This document shows positions 45,681 to 57,015 of a stretch of DNA of 64,000 bases, piece by piece; within the stretch, counting starts at the first letter, position 1; the number at the start of each line of letters is the position of its first letter. The notes under the pieces were generated by a model. That model saw only the letters and a list, made by a program, of their open reading frames with translations. It was not told the DNA's origin and searched no databases. Source of the DNA: Rugalucina vietnamica (Eukaryota; Mollusca; Bivalvia; Lucinida; Lucinidae); the NCBI GenBank assembly GCA_964017185.1, contig OZ024877.1:61654711-61718710 (forward strand). The letters run 5' to 3'. The position numbers and the translations under genes were made by a program.

Positions 45681-46030
45681 AAAATCAGTTAAGAGAACGT
45701 GAGATTCCATGTATTTGAACCAATATACCAACACCAGTGCAAACAAATTAAATTTAAGTACAATGAAAATGTCATTTAAGACTGGCACGATGCACTCCCG
45801 ACACTTACGTGTCGTTTAGTTGCTCAACTTTAAAAAGCAGCGATGGTGATTTTACTATGCAAAAGATATTTGCAATTATATATTTACTAATAACATATCA
45901 TGTTTTGTTTCTGTTTATGTTGTATAGTTTGGGAATGATATTTGTTTTGTTTTGTTCATGATTTTTAGCAGCAATCAGTGCTACGGTGAAAGGGTAGTGA
46001 GTAAGTCGGGTTGGGTTGGATGGCATGTGT

Positions 46031-46798
46031 CAGGCTTGGTTAGCATTAAATAATGCATTGTCATTTGCATTAAAACTTATTTGGAGCATTGGCATTATCA
46101 TTGGCATTAGCTAGTTTATAAAAAAACAATGCATTGGCATTAGCATTATTTAACAAATAATGCATTGGCATTTGGCATTAGTTTTCAAGTTATTTTGCGA
46201 TATGGAATTGAACTAGTGCAGTGGTGCGTTGTACATGTATCTTCATTGAATATTTAATCATACATTGTCGATTTTTGATCAGTATAAGATGAAGAACTGA
46301 TGTATCAAATTATGAATCCAACACTTTTCAACTTCAAACCTAGTTTCCATACTAAAACATATTATAAATTTTATGTCTGTATAGTTACAAGCTTTAATTC
46401 TATTATTGTGAAATGGTGCTGTTCAATAGCATGCCTCAGTGGATGTATTCACCTGATAGGTAACTGCAGCATACTGCTAGGTAAAAGCCAAAGGCAAACA
46501 ACTTCTCAAGTAACAATATGTATTAAAGTGACAATTTATCACATCTTTGGAAATAGTTTGTAAACAGGATCCTAATTAATGAATTAAGACAAAATATGTA
46601 AATCATTGAAAAAAAAAACGTTTTGTAGCTAATGTCCAATCTAATGCTAATACATTAGCAAAATTGCAAAAGTAATGCATTAGAATTTGCATTGTTCTAA
46701 TGCAAGCATTAATATTAGCATTGGCATTAGCATTAGTTTAGAAATAGCTAATGCATTGCTAATGCCTTGGCATTAGTTTAATGCATTGCCCAAGCCTG
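46031..46798. mobile_element. hAT-like nonautonomous element with subterminal TAATGCATTGGCATTA arrays
   Basis: Ends CAGGCTTGGTTAGC... and ...CCCAAGCCTG are inverted, flanked by GCATGTGT and GTATGTGT, an 8 nt duplication with one difference. CAG ends and 8 nt duplications are hAT hallmarks. Many copies of GCATTGGCATTAG-like words lie near both ends; the middle (46200-46620) is unrelated. No transposase. Confidence 0.8.
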
Positions 46799-47768
46799 GT
46801 ATGTGTATTTGTTTTTGTTGTTTGTCTTTAAATGTATCCTGTTATGGCAATAGTGTCCATGTTTTCTAAGCTCATAGATTCCTGTCAGCAAAGTACTATA
46901 ACCACTCCGCACAAAACATACTAAATAAAACTAAAACTGAGATCCGTTAACATGTTTAAGAGCAGTGACCATATCAATGAGAAAGGGGATGGAATACCGC
47001 GGTTTCGGCTACTTAAGCCTCTTCAGTGAGCCTATAGATTTGGCAACACGGAGCCAAAGAGAATTACTGTAATTTTGCATCTTTCAACAGGGTAGTCAAT
47101 ACAAAGACTAGTATAATCCAAATGGGGCCAAATTTAAACGGTGCATATAATATAAACAAAGCATAGCACATTTTATTAAGCAGGCCCCTCTGGCTAGTCT
47201 AAATCTTTAGCGCCACCCTGTGCTGTTTCCCGCTTCCATTTGCTGAATTCTTACTTCAGCTTCGCTGGCATGCCAGTCTTGCTGGAAACCAGCCTCCTGG
47301 CTTTCATATATAAGCGATTCCACGTGGGTTAGCGTATAAATTAAACGATGGTTAGAAAATGAATCTAAACCGATAATAATTTTCTGATTTCTCAGAATAC
47401 CCTCGCTGATCTCAACTGACCAAAGGGAAAATATAATCTGCATTATGGGTGATGTACGGGGAGACATTTTAGGGCCGACACATGGCACAACACCAGCTAG
47501 ACTAGATGCTCATGCCATTATAGTTGCTTGCACTGTAAGCAAGGGCGTGATGCAAAAACCATTGCACAGTTGATAAGCGTCTTTGGTTTTCTCGCATGAA
47601 AAGTTAAATCGCTTTATTTATATTGATTTTATTATAAGCTTTACCAAATTTTGAGCTATATCATCCATAATACAAGTTATAGTCATTCATTTGTTGTGAA
47701 AGCTAAAGGATACTAAAGTACCTGAACATTCAGACAAGAAGATCGGTGGTCATAGAATATAAATCTTG

Positions 47769-47772
<4 letters not shown>

Positions 47773-47802
<30 letters not shown>
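47773..47802 (+). repeat. (GT)n microsatellite
   Basis: About fourteen GT units in the intergenic stretch 46807-48718. Apart from short unsupported reading frames, I see no other feature in that stretch. Confidence 0.95.
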
Positions 47803-48764
47803 CCTTGTATAGCCTCTCGTCTCTTGGGTGGGTAGGTGTGATTGATAGCCCAATGGTAGGTGTGATTCGTCGGTGTGCTTGAATTCAGTAAATCACATGA
47901 TCTGCTGCAAATCCAAAAGTAATTTATTGTATATTGTTCATACGAAATTGTTTTCGGGTCCTACCAATATTTGGTCTATATCCTGTGAGCAGTTAGCAGG
48001 CTAACTGTTGTTATTACTGTCCGTGATAGAAAATAAAAATCCATATTTCAGAAATCCTTTTTTATAACCTGAGATAATGAGAGTTAATGTTAGTGAAGCC
48101 GGAATCAGCTTGTGTCATATGTCATATTTTGCGAATCGCCTGTTTTACTACTCGTCTACATTGAACGTGCATGTTTAATTTCTTGTGATTTTTTTAGTTT
48201 GCACGTGTCGTTTTTGATATCAGATGACTCAGATGCTATTTTTATGGTGGTTTGGGTTATTTCTCCTTTAGAATACACCAAAGCCCTTTCACAATTAAAT
48301 TTAAATTAAATTGGCTTGTTGAATTTTATAGCCCTTCAATTATCATAATGTACTAGCCTTGCATCATTGTATGATATTTTATGTTTATGTGCTCTTTGGT
48401 CTTATGGCTTATTGCATTGATAACTTACTTACATCATGCTTGAGCTCTTTCTTTATTATGACCCGAGTCCTACACAATCCCAGCTGTGTACGTACATATG
48501 TTTACAAAATGTGTTTAGATGCTTAGAATTTTAAATTTGTGAAAAAGAATGATAATACCATCTATGTAGAAAAAACACGATCATGTTTGCAAATCTTGTG
48601 ACTCAATCCATTCCACGAATTCCTATGTATGTGATCATTTTGTTGTTAATACTCATTGAGAATCAAAGATATAATTTTATATTACACAATAAAACACTTA
48701 CAGAGTAACTTAGTTGTTCGTTATACAATGCCATTCCTCATTATGTGAGTGGGCGTGTCAATGT

Positions 48765-49006
48765 TGGCCGTCCCCGTGGCCGAGCGGTTAAGAGCGTTGT
48801 TTCTTAATCACTCGATCATCTCACCGCTGTGTCTGATGTGGATTCGAGCCCCGCAATGGGCACATGTGAGACTACCCCAGTTCTGCTTGCGAGTGTGCAA
48901 TGTGTTTTTTTTTTCTCGGGATTCTCCCGTTTTCGCACCACTGCTGGTTGGCCCTTCTCATATGAGCTGAAATAAACTTGAAAGGGACGTAAAACAGAAT
49001 TTTAAA
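48765..49006 (+). mobile_element. tRNA-derived SINE
   Basis: The head GTCCCCGTGGCCGAGCGGTT has a Leu/Ser tRNA-like box A (TGGCCGAGCGG) and box B (GATTCGAGCCCC). The body has TCATATGAGCTGAAATAAAC and the tail GGGACGTAAAACAG. Flanking GTGTCAATGT / GTGTAAATGTG are probably its target duplication. Confidence 0.82.
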
Positions 49007-49485
49007 AAGTGTAAATGTGAAGTGAACATCTGAGAAGCTGAAGTCGTCGTAATGAACGCGTCAACCCTGTTATGGCAAATGTCTGGTTATTTTATATTGT
49101 GACGGGATAGCCTCCCTTGGAAAAATACGTAGATGCAACGTATTAGCGACATATTGAGTGCTTGTAATATGCAAATTTCAATCTCGAAACTTTGTGGATC
49201 GAGTATGTGTTGAGTATATAGCGCAGTAAACCACCCTTGGTGGATGAGCATGCTTTTCCACCGACGGGGTTTGCTGTGGCTCGGCTGTGCGATACATTAC
49301 TACTGACTGTCTGTTCCAGTGTGGATTTACAGGGTGTCGAATTACCGCCTTTGGATGCTAAACATGTTGGCAACGAGGCAGACCAGTTTGTTTCTGGTCA
49401 CTCCTTGCTTTGTTTTGAAATACCCTAAACATTTCAAACATTTCGTTACACAATGTCATTCCTCGTTATGCGAGCGGAAGTGTCA

Positions 49486-50007
49486 ACAGGCTGCCCAGTG
49501 CAGTTTGGTACAAAATATATATTTTGGGCTTCAAAAAATAGGAAGTTTATGTCCAAAAAATAGGAGAAAAATAGGAAATTATCGGCCTAAAATGGCTTTT
49601 TATAGCATTGAAAACCATAAATATTAACATATAGTAGCAAGAAGGCAAATCTTACCGGTGTAATTTTGGTATAGGTGTGTGATCCATTATTTTAAAACCT
49701 ACTCAAGTTGTAGAAGTAATTTACTTCACAGGAATGTCTTGTTTTCTGATGAAGAAAAAATACTTTATTTATCAAGTTACGAGCGAGCGAAGCGAGCGAG
49801 GAAAAAAATGAATGCAAAAGACGTCAAAACTGGCATTTCAAACCAAAATTCCATGATTATTCCTTTATATTTCATTATTATCTGCAGCATTTTGAAAAAT
49901 ATAGGACTTTGATGGAAAAATATAGGATTTGGGATCAAAATATAGGAAAAAATAGGAAGCCCTGAAAATATAGGAAAAAATAGGAAAAATAGGAGCACTG
50001 GGAAGCC
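49486..50007. mobile_element. Nonautonomous TIR element with AATAGGAAAA arrays
   Basis: Ends CAGGCTGCCCAGTGC and GCACTGGGAAGCCTG are inverted. The subterminal parts repeat AAAATAGGA-type words on one strand; the middle (49620-49880) is unrelated. The CAG ends suggest hAT, but the 8 nt duplication is blurred by CAGTAA repeats at the right edge. Confidence 0.65.
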
Positions 50008-50314
50008 TGTCAGTAACAGTAACAGTCAATGTGCGGACATAATCAACTGAGAAACTGAAGTCGCCGTAACGCGTCAACCCTGTTAAAGCAAATGTTTGGT
50101 TATTTTATACTACTGACTGTCTGTTCCTTTGTGGATGTAGAGGCCTTTGAGTGCTTCCCATTATGGTAACGTCTTAAACGAGTGTTAAACTGATCACTCT
50201 TTGCCCTCCAAATATTTCAGATCACATTATGTGCAGCAAGTAGTCTGAACCACACCCTTTCTGTACCATTACAACAATGAACTTGTATTGCTGGAGTATT
50301 TTAAAAAGATTTTT

Positions 50315-50470
50315 TTTATTCAGTTTTACGTCCCTTTCAAGCTTTTTCACTCATATCGAGACGAATCAATCGGTAGGTGGGGCGAAAACCGGAGTACCCG
50401 GGGAAAAACCACCTGACACACTAACAAGCAGATTTTAAAAAGAGATCGTTTGGCATAAAACGTGATGCCA
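50315..50470 (-). mobile_element. Decayed SINE, reverse orientation
   Basis: TTTTACGTCCCTTTCAAG is the inverse of the tail shared by the SINEs at 7402 and 48765, followed by the inverse of TCTCATATGAG and of the GGGATTCTCCCGTTTTCG block in degraded form. Confidence 0.6.
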
Positions 50471-50519
50471 CCACTTTTTCCAAGCACTATTTTCGAATCA
50501 TATTCGCAGTAGATCAGGA

Positions 50520-50745
50520 TAACATGTGTTAAGTATACCCACTCAAACCACACTTTTATATAGTAGAACTGGGGTACACGGAGGTATACTTTTTTCTTAT
50601 TTTTGTTCCAAAAATAGATTGAGGGTTTTTTGAGCATAAATATTAAAAATTTCAAAATCTTTCCAATGAAATTTTAAATTTTTACACTTGAAAAAAAAAA
50701 ACATTTCTGTATATTTCATGGGCATGTTTTCGTAATGGATTATAT
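50520..50745 (+). repeat. Dispersed element D copy
   Basis: AAGTATACCCACTCAAACC to CATGGGCATGTTTTCGTAAT, as in the copies at 20310 and 45395. Confidence 0.75.
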
Positions 50746-51399
50746 GAAGAAGAAAATATTTTAAGAGAACAAATTATGAAACAAGCATTATAAAACAAGT
50801 AGTTCATTATCTTTTACATTGAGTCACACCCTAGAAAGACTTGCTTTAAATCGCCCAAACCGCAGGTCAGAAAGACAAAGACAAGTCGCTGCATTTTGCT
50901 CACATCTTTATCGATAATGGCTGCATTATGTTTGAGACAAATCCAAACATTCATCACTAGACCACATTTTGTTCTTATGGGTGAGAAGGCTCCCCTCGCA
51001 AAGCTAAAATACAGGCTTTCGCGCCCCTTGATTCCATTATTCTGGGACACAATAAAAGTGGTTTGCCAAATAATTACAAAGTGTTTTCACCTTCTCGGAA
51101 TTTATCTGCCAATTCTTATTTGTTGTTTTCTGTTGTTCAATCAATTACAGCTTCAGAGTTTTATCACCTTTCTGTATCACAGCACTTTTATCTGAGTTCT
51201 GGAGATAGAAACTTTGTAGATTTGAGAAAAAGAGACTAAAAAGCAATATATACAATTCACGCGCCTAATGAAAACTTCGCAAGGGTAACTCACTGATTTA
51301 TGTCACTTATTCAAACTAGCCTAAAATGTATTGTACAGAGTCTAATATGAGTCCACTGAAACAAAGCTTTTGGGAGAATGTCTCAGTTTTATCATCACC

Positions 51400-51722
51400 G
51401 GCCTCGGTAGCTCAGTAGGTAGAGTGTCCGCTCCGAGATCGGGAGGTACCGGGTTCGATCCCGGGCCGCGACATACCAAAGTCGTTACCAATGGTACTAG
51501 TTGCTCCCCGCTTGGCACTCGGATTTTCGGGGTAGGGCTAGGACTGGTCGCTCCGGTGTCAGTATAATGTGACTGGAGGTGGTATCAGGTAAAAGTGTCT
51601 GGGATCTAATACCACAGTGAGGCAGCAGTATAAAAGTGAGCATTGAGCTCCCTGTCACAACCAGACACCGTAGTGGTAATGACAGATAATGTTGAAAGCG
51701 ACGTTAAACCCGAACTGCAAAC
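51400..51722 (+). mobile_element. Full-length tRNA-derived SINE with GACGTTAAAC tail
   Basis: GCCTCGGTAGCTCAGTAGGT head with box A and box B (GGTTCGATCCC), followed by a ~240 nt body and the tail AAAGCGACGTTAAACCCGAA common in mollusc SINEs. The tRNA-like acceptor ends do not pair, so it is not a tRNA gene. Confidence 0.85.
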
Positions 51723-52273
51723 AAATTATCAAGATCAGCTTTGCTCAGAGTCGTTCCAAGGCTGTACTTCTATGTGTTACCTGTTTGTTGTCGACGTTTG
51801 GTTTTGTTTGTGCCTTTCATGTGCGTATTCACATACAAAGTTATTTTTTTTTTTTTTTTTGTTTTTTTTTTTTTTTTTTTTTTCTAATTTTTATTTCGAA
51901 TATCAATACAACATATAAACAATTTTTGATCCACAATTACAAACACATATATATATAAGAGAAAACAAAAAAAAAACAAACAGAAAACTACATATATTTT
52001 TTTCCACAAGTTTTGGTTTTCTTATTTAAGAGAACAGGAAAGAGAAAGGGTAGATAGACAGAAGATAATGTCAGAAAAACAACAACAGTTTATCAATTTC
52101 AGCATAATTAAGAGACTCTAATAAGATGTGTTTATACATTTCTATGTTGAAATTCTACAACAAATAACAAATGTAAAAAGAAACGTTGCTCATGTCCTCC
52201 GAGTACAGACATTCAATCCTTTTCAAAAAACTGTAGGGGTAGTTATATATAACTATTTATATTTTAAAAGGAA

Positions 52274-52936
52274 TTACCCTCTGGCATTGGTGTTAAAATA
52301 ATTATATAGGGGCGCCCATTTAGCGAAAAATTTAGTCATAGTATTGTTCATCAGAGCAATATATTTTTCACTTTGAAATTTTTTCTTCAGTAAGTTGATA
52401 AAATTATCGATACGTAAGGTTTTTTGAGTAAACTTGGTGGTATATATATAATGTTTTGCAATTATGGATAGATAATTTCTTATTGTATTTCTTCTATCTT
52501 GATTTGAGAATATAATTTGCTTCCCATCTAAATTTAATGTTAGTGTTGAGTGAGTATTTAACCAGAGTTGTAATTCGTTCCAAAATTGTTTAACTATTTC
52601 ACATTCTACGAAAAGGTGATATATCGTTTCGGTTTGTTGATTGCAATATTCACAAATATTATTGTCGGTTTTGTTAATTCTATATAGAAAGGATTTTGTG
52701 ACTAGTATTTTATTTATTACTTTGAATTGAAAGTCTTTAAGTTTTATTTCTTTAACGGACGCTATTATTTTATTATAGTGTTTGTACTCATCAGTATCAA
52801 TAAATCCAAATTCTTGCATCCATTTATCATTTAATTCTATTTTCTTTGACTGTAGCATTAAATCATAAAATCGTCTACTTTTAAAACAAACTGGAGATAT
52901 ATATTGCATGTAACATTGAATCTGTTTGTAATGCAA
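52274..52936 (-). CDS. LINE ORF2 part 3: C-terminal zinc-finger region
   Basis: CEYCNQQTETIYHLFVEC is a C-x2-C...H-x4-C finger of the kind found at the C-terminus of L1/Tx1-like ORF2 proteins, followed by FWNELQLWL. The first ~23 codons overlap the previous frame, marking a frameshift. Confidence 0.82.
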   Translation of the reverse strand: MHYKQIQCYMQYISPVCFKSRRFYDLMLQSKKIELNDKWMQEFGFIDTDEYKHYNKIIASVKEIKLKDFQFKVINKILVTKSFLYRINKTDNNICEYCNQQTETIYHLFVECEIVKQFWNELQLWLNTHSTLTLNLDGKQIIFSNQDRRNTIRNYLSIIAKHYIYTTKFTQKTLRIDNFINLLKKKFQSEKYIALMNNTMTKFFAKWAPLYNYFNTNARG

Positions 52937-54345
52937 GTTGTTGTATTATCGTTTAGCGTATTTTTCCATCTATTTGGGATTTTATTCTTGAGAGCTTCAT
53001 ATTCTAAAAATGTTCCTCTTATTCCATAACGTGTTTTTAAAGCTTCAAAATCAAACATATTTCCTTGTTCATTAAGAAGATCCGATACTTGCCGAATACC
53101 TTTTTTATACCATTCGTTAATAAAGAAACTATGTCCGTTTATTAATTTTTTATTATACCATAAAGGTGCATTCAAAATATCTTGAACTTTTTCAATGTTA
53201 ATACAGTCACAAAATGACCCCCAGTCTGTTAAAATGTCTCTCCAAAATGGGTTTTGTATATCTGATAACACTACTCTTACATACCCAGGTCCGAAATTAA
53301 ACAGTTTTTCAAAATTAATGTTTGCCATAGAGCACCATGAGATATTCTCAGATTGTTTAACTACTCTTCTTAACCATGAGATATGCAGCGCTTTTATAAA
53401 AGTTTTTGTATTTATCATTCTAAGTCCTCCTGCCGTAACATCCTTAATAATTATATTTCTTTTAATTCTATCAGGACCTGAATTCCACAAAAATTTATAA
53501 AATATTTTATCTATTTTTTTCATAAGTTCCCCTGGTGGATTTGGAAATGCTAAAAATAAATGGACAAATTTAGCTAACGCCAATGATTTAATAATAGTAA
53601 TTCTTCCAAACAGTGTTAACTTCCTTTTGGACCATACTTTACAGAGTGCTTCAATATTAGAATAAATTTGCCCTGTATTTAAATCCCATATATCAAACAC
53701 CTCTACGCTAAAGGTAACCCCTAATATTTTAAACTCTCCTTGCGTCCAGTCGAGTTTATATTCTCTACAAAGTTGCCTATTTGAGTGACTTAGTGATCCT
53801 ATCCAAATTGCTCTTGTTTTCTCGATGTTTATTTTTAGCCCTGACATGGAATAATATAGATTTAAAATTTTTAGTGTCTCTTTTAGAGACTGTTCTGTAC
53901 CGTCAAGAAAAAGCTGAGTATCATCAGCATATTGACTTAGTCGAAATTCTTTTCCATTGATACGAATACCTTTTAAAACTTTATTATCTCTTATCATTTT
54001 TCCTAAGATTTCGGCACACAAAATAAATACATACGGTGAAATTGGATCGCCTTGTCTACATCCTCTTTTAAGGTTAAAAAAGTCTGACATAAATCCATTT
54101 TGTATTATACATGATTCCGATCCTTTTTGAAAAATATTTATCCATGAAATAATTGAAGGCCCAAAATTAAAATATTGTAAAACTCGTTTAATAAATTTCC
54201 ACGATACTGTGTCAAATGCCTTTTCAAAATCAATTGAAAGAATCATTCCCGGTATATCTTGGTTTTTAGTTTCAAATAAAATATCATACATAAGCCTAAC
54301 ATTTTCTCCTATAAATCTGCCACTAATAAAACCTTTCTGATCGCC
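52858..54345 (-). CDS. LINE ORF2 part 2: RT core
   Basis: Continues from GFISGRFIGENVRLMYDILF into LSIDFEKAFDTVSW, LKRGCRQGDPISPYVFILCA and LSQYADDTQLFLDG (YADD catalytic motif), then SGLKINIEKTRAIWIG. These are in order and intact for a non-LTR reverse transcriptase. The frame shifts again near its 3' end. Confidence 0.88.
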   Translation of the reverse strand, partial: GDQKGFISGRFIGENVRLMYDILFETKNQDIPGMILSIDFEKAFDTVSWKFIKRVLQYFNFGPSIISWINIFQKGSESCIIQNGFMSDFFNLKRGCRQGDPISPYVFILCAEILGKMIRDNKVLKGIRINGKEFRLSQYADDTQLFLDGTEQSLKETLKILNLYYSMSGLKINIEKTRAIWIGSLSHSNRQLCREYKLDWTQGEFKILGVTFSVEVFDIWDLNTGQIYSNIEALCKVWSKRKLTLFGRITIIKSLALAKFVHLFLAFPNPPGELMKKIDKIFYKFLWNSGPDRIKRNIIIKDVTAGGLRMINTKTFIKALHISWLRRVVKQSENISWCSMANINFEKLFNFGPGYVRVVLSDIQNPFWRDILTDWGSFCDCINIEKVQDILNAPLWYNKKLINGHSFFINEWYKKGIRQVSDLLNEQGNMFDFEALKTRYGIRGTFLEYEALKNKIPNRWKNTLNDNTTTCITNRFNVTCNIYLQFVLKVDDFMI

Positions 54346-56069
54346 ATTTATAAGTTGTATCTAATGTAAGTTTTAATCTATTTGCTATTACAGATGAGGC
54401 TAATTTATAAATTACATTTAATAAAGATATTGGTCTCCAATTTTTCAAATAATGTCTTGATTTATTTGGTTTTGGTAAACACGTAATAAGTCCTTGTTTT
54501 TGCGTGACGGATAGAGTTCCTGTATGATAACCATAGTTCAATGACCTTAATATAAAATATTTCAAATCCACCCAAAAGACTTTATAAAATTCTACGGTAA
54601 ATCCGTCGAGCCCTGGGCTTTTTTCATTTTTCATATTCTTCAATGCATTTGATAATTCATCAATTTTAATGTCTCCTTCTAATTTTTCAGATTCCTCAAT
54701 TGTAAGTTTATTTTCGTTCTCACCAATGATTTCTGTAATAGGTACATCATCTGCGTCTATTAAATTTTCATTGTAAAGGTTTTCATAAAACTTACGTTGA
54801 CACTTTAATACTTCTTTTGTTTCGGTAATTTCTGTTCCATCATTTTCTATTAGTTTAGTCATAGTTTTATTAATAAAATTTCTGTTTTCCAAATTAAAAA
54901 AATATTTTGAAGGTTTTTCTCCCAAATCTTGATATCTACTCCTCGACCTCAACATAACACCTTCAATTTTTTCTTTTCTAATATCAATTAAGCTTTGTTT
55001 CTTTTGTGAAAGTTCTAAAATTTTATTTTCCTCAGCATTCGAAAAGTCATTATTAAGCTCATCTTCTAGTTCCTTTATTTCTTGTAGTATTTTGTTTTCG
55101 TCTTCAAGTTTGACCTTTTTCTTGATTGAGCAGTATTTAATTGTATTACCCCTAATAGTCATTAATAAAGTTTCCAGAAACAGTTGATCATTAATATTAA
55201 ACGCTACCTCATTTACATCATTAATGTTTTCATTATTCAGAGCGTATGTATTTATTACTTCACGTATAGTATTTTTAACCTCTTCAATGTATTTTTTATC
55301 TTTTAATAGTGTGTTATTAAACTTCCAATAACCTCTTCCCCTTTCTGCCTCTTGTAACTTTAATTTTAATATTATACCAGAATGATCAGTTCTGTAGCCT
55401 GGGACTATGTCTGAATGCATAACATATGAGTTAATAGTTTCACTAACTAAAAAATAATCTAACCTTGCTTGTTTTTTGGTTGGGTTCAGTCTCCGCCATG
55501 TATATTTTTGTGTGTTTTCATTCATTACACGCCATACATCAATAAAATGTTCTTCTTCAATTAAAGATAAAACCACGTTTCTGGCCCTTGGATTATTGAT
55601 ATGTAAATAATTATAACAGTCCTTTTCAAAATCTAGAACCAGATTCCAGTCCCCACATATTATGACATTTTCATTTTCAAATTCTGCAATATTTCTCTTC
55701 AATGTTTCATAGAAATTAGGGTTATCTTCATTCGGTCCATAAATATTAGCCAGTGTAATTTCTTTTCCTTGAATGTCAATGTCTAATAAAATGTAATTAC
55801 CATTTTTGTCAGTTTTAACTTTTTTTACTTTTTGTTCAAAGTTGTTGTTAAGCAAGATCATTGTTCCCCTACTCATGGTTGTATATGAACTGAAAAATAT
55901 ATCAAATCCCCATTCAGCTTTTATGAAATTTTCTAGATTTTCATTTATGTGTACATCTTGAAGACAGATAATATTATATTGTTTCGATCGAACATACTGG
56001 AATAGGTCACGTCGTTTTGAGGCAACTGAAAGCCCACCCCTACAATTTTGAGAAAAAATTGTTAGAGAG
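54323..56069 (-). CDS. LINE ORF2 part 1: AP endonuclease and start of RT
   Basis: The frame is open without an ATG up to ~56090, giving the endonuclease start SQNCRGGLSVASKRRDLFQY and IICLQDVHINE before Met 55876. Further motifs: LANIYGPNED, IICGDWN, RLDYFLVSE and YRTDHSGI, all from the AP-endonuclease fold. Then a Lys/Glu-rich coiled region and the RT opening NEKSPGLDGFTVEFYKVFW and NWRPISLLNVIYKLASSVIA. The frame is lost near 54350. Confidence 0.87.
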
Positions 56070-56393
56070 TCAGCCTCTGTATTGAATTATATTCATTTGT
56101 AATGAGACATTATTTTGCACTCGGAGGGACAAGCATACGTAAGGACAATACTCCCAATTATAATTTATGGATAGCTTCTGACAGACTGGATATAAAAGAT
56201 AGAAACAGAGAAAGGAAAGATAACCTACCTTAAAATAAATCATTTTCCGGTAAAAATGTTGTGACTTGGTACAAACAGTTTTATCTCATAGTGACTTAAT
56301 ACTACATGTTAGATTTATGTGTTGTAGGAACATACAATGTACTGAAAGTACTTGATAAAAACATGTAGCTGCCAACATATTAATGAACATATA

Positions 56394-56764
56394 CTGAACA
56401 AAAAAAGAAACGCAACAATAGGCCACCAAAGATTTTCCAGTTTAACGACAAAACGTTGATAATTTCAGGTCTGTTGCTGTATGATTCACATTCATGGGAT
56501 GTTAGGGTATATCATGCAAAAAAAAAAACTGATTTTCATTACGATAAAAATTGAACAAGATTTTTTTCTCGTCTAAAATAATGCAAATCGAGAAAGATTT
56601 GCTCTGCGCATGCGCACACTTTTGAACCTCCAGATCATCAAGAAACAATGTCAGCGATTTTGAATGGGGGTTCATAGCGGATTTAAATCATACCATAACT
56701 TTAATGCTTGCGCATGCGCACTGTGTGGTATACTACTTTCAGCACATACAAAGTTTAGTTCAGG
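56394..56764. mobile_element. TA-flanked MITE (Tc1/mariner-like)
   Basis: CTGAACAAAAAAAGAAACGC at the left and its loose inverse (AAGTTTAGTTCAGG) at the right, flanked by TA on both sides. About 370 nt and noncoding. The start resembles widespread CTGAACAAAAA-type invertebrate MITEs. Confidence 0.6.
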
Positions 56765-57015
56765 TAATTGAATAGCCACTTTTATGGAAATAGCTGCTTA
56801 TTCAGCTAACGGCCCACTGAATCGTAAGCAATCGCATAACTTTATTGATAAGACTGCACATGCATTTTTTTTTTTTTTAAATATTTTCCAACGTGTTTCA
56901 GCTTTCTTAATTTGCATATCGGGGTCCAAAAATGACCCCCAAATTAATATTAAGACAATCGTAAGGCAGTGGGACTGGGACTTTACATATGAGTACCTGA
57001 TTGTCAATTAGGCTA
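56765..57015 (+). repeat. Weak, old copy of the retroelement tail
   Basis: GGTAATTGAATAGCC, GGAAATAGCTGCTTATTC and GAGTACCTGATTGTCAATT match the tail seen at 19740-19840, with an unrelated middle. Similar weak pieces lie at ~5990-6190 and 11806-11908. From 57016 to 58008 I see nothing further that I can support. Confidence 0.45.

Larger units (their letters stand above)
48719..50150. repeat. Local duplication of a ~700 nt segment, each copy with a different insert
   Basis: TTCGTTATACAATGCCATTC near 48718 recurs as TTCGTTACACAATGTCATTC near 49441, and AGAAGCTGAAGTCGTCG (49031) to CTGACTGTCTGTTCC recurs as AGAAACTGAAGTCGCCG (50052) to the same word. After GTGTCAA the first copy has the SINE 48765-49006 and the second the element 49486-50007. 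Confidence 0.75.
51843..56069 (-). mobile_element. LINE of L1/Tx1 style, 5'-truncated, ORF2 with two frameshifts
   Basis: The poly-A tail (plus-strand T run 51843-51886) marks the 3' end. On the minus strand an endonuclease, reverse transcriptase and C-terminal zinc-finger region run from ~56069 to 52274 in three overlapping frames. No ORF1 is found upstream, so the copy is probably 5'-truncated. Frameshifts lie near 54350 and near 52860-52930. The element is intergenic, between the receptor and the gene at 58.5 kb, and opposite to both. Confidence 0.88.

Noticed and set aside
47207-47488. 93-residue minus-strand frame resembling a LINE endonuclease end
   Set aside because: Only a vague similarity around GLDSFSNHRLI; no catalytic motif and no neighbouring RT, so not supported.
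48768-48862. tRNA-Leu/Ser gene
   Set aside because: The tRNA-like head continues into the same SINE body seen at 7402, and the sequence is flanked by a target duplication.
51400-51475. tRNA gene
   Set aside because: Boxes A and B are good but the acceptor-stem ends do not pair, and a SINE body with a GACGTTAAAC tail follows directly.
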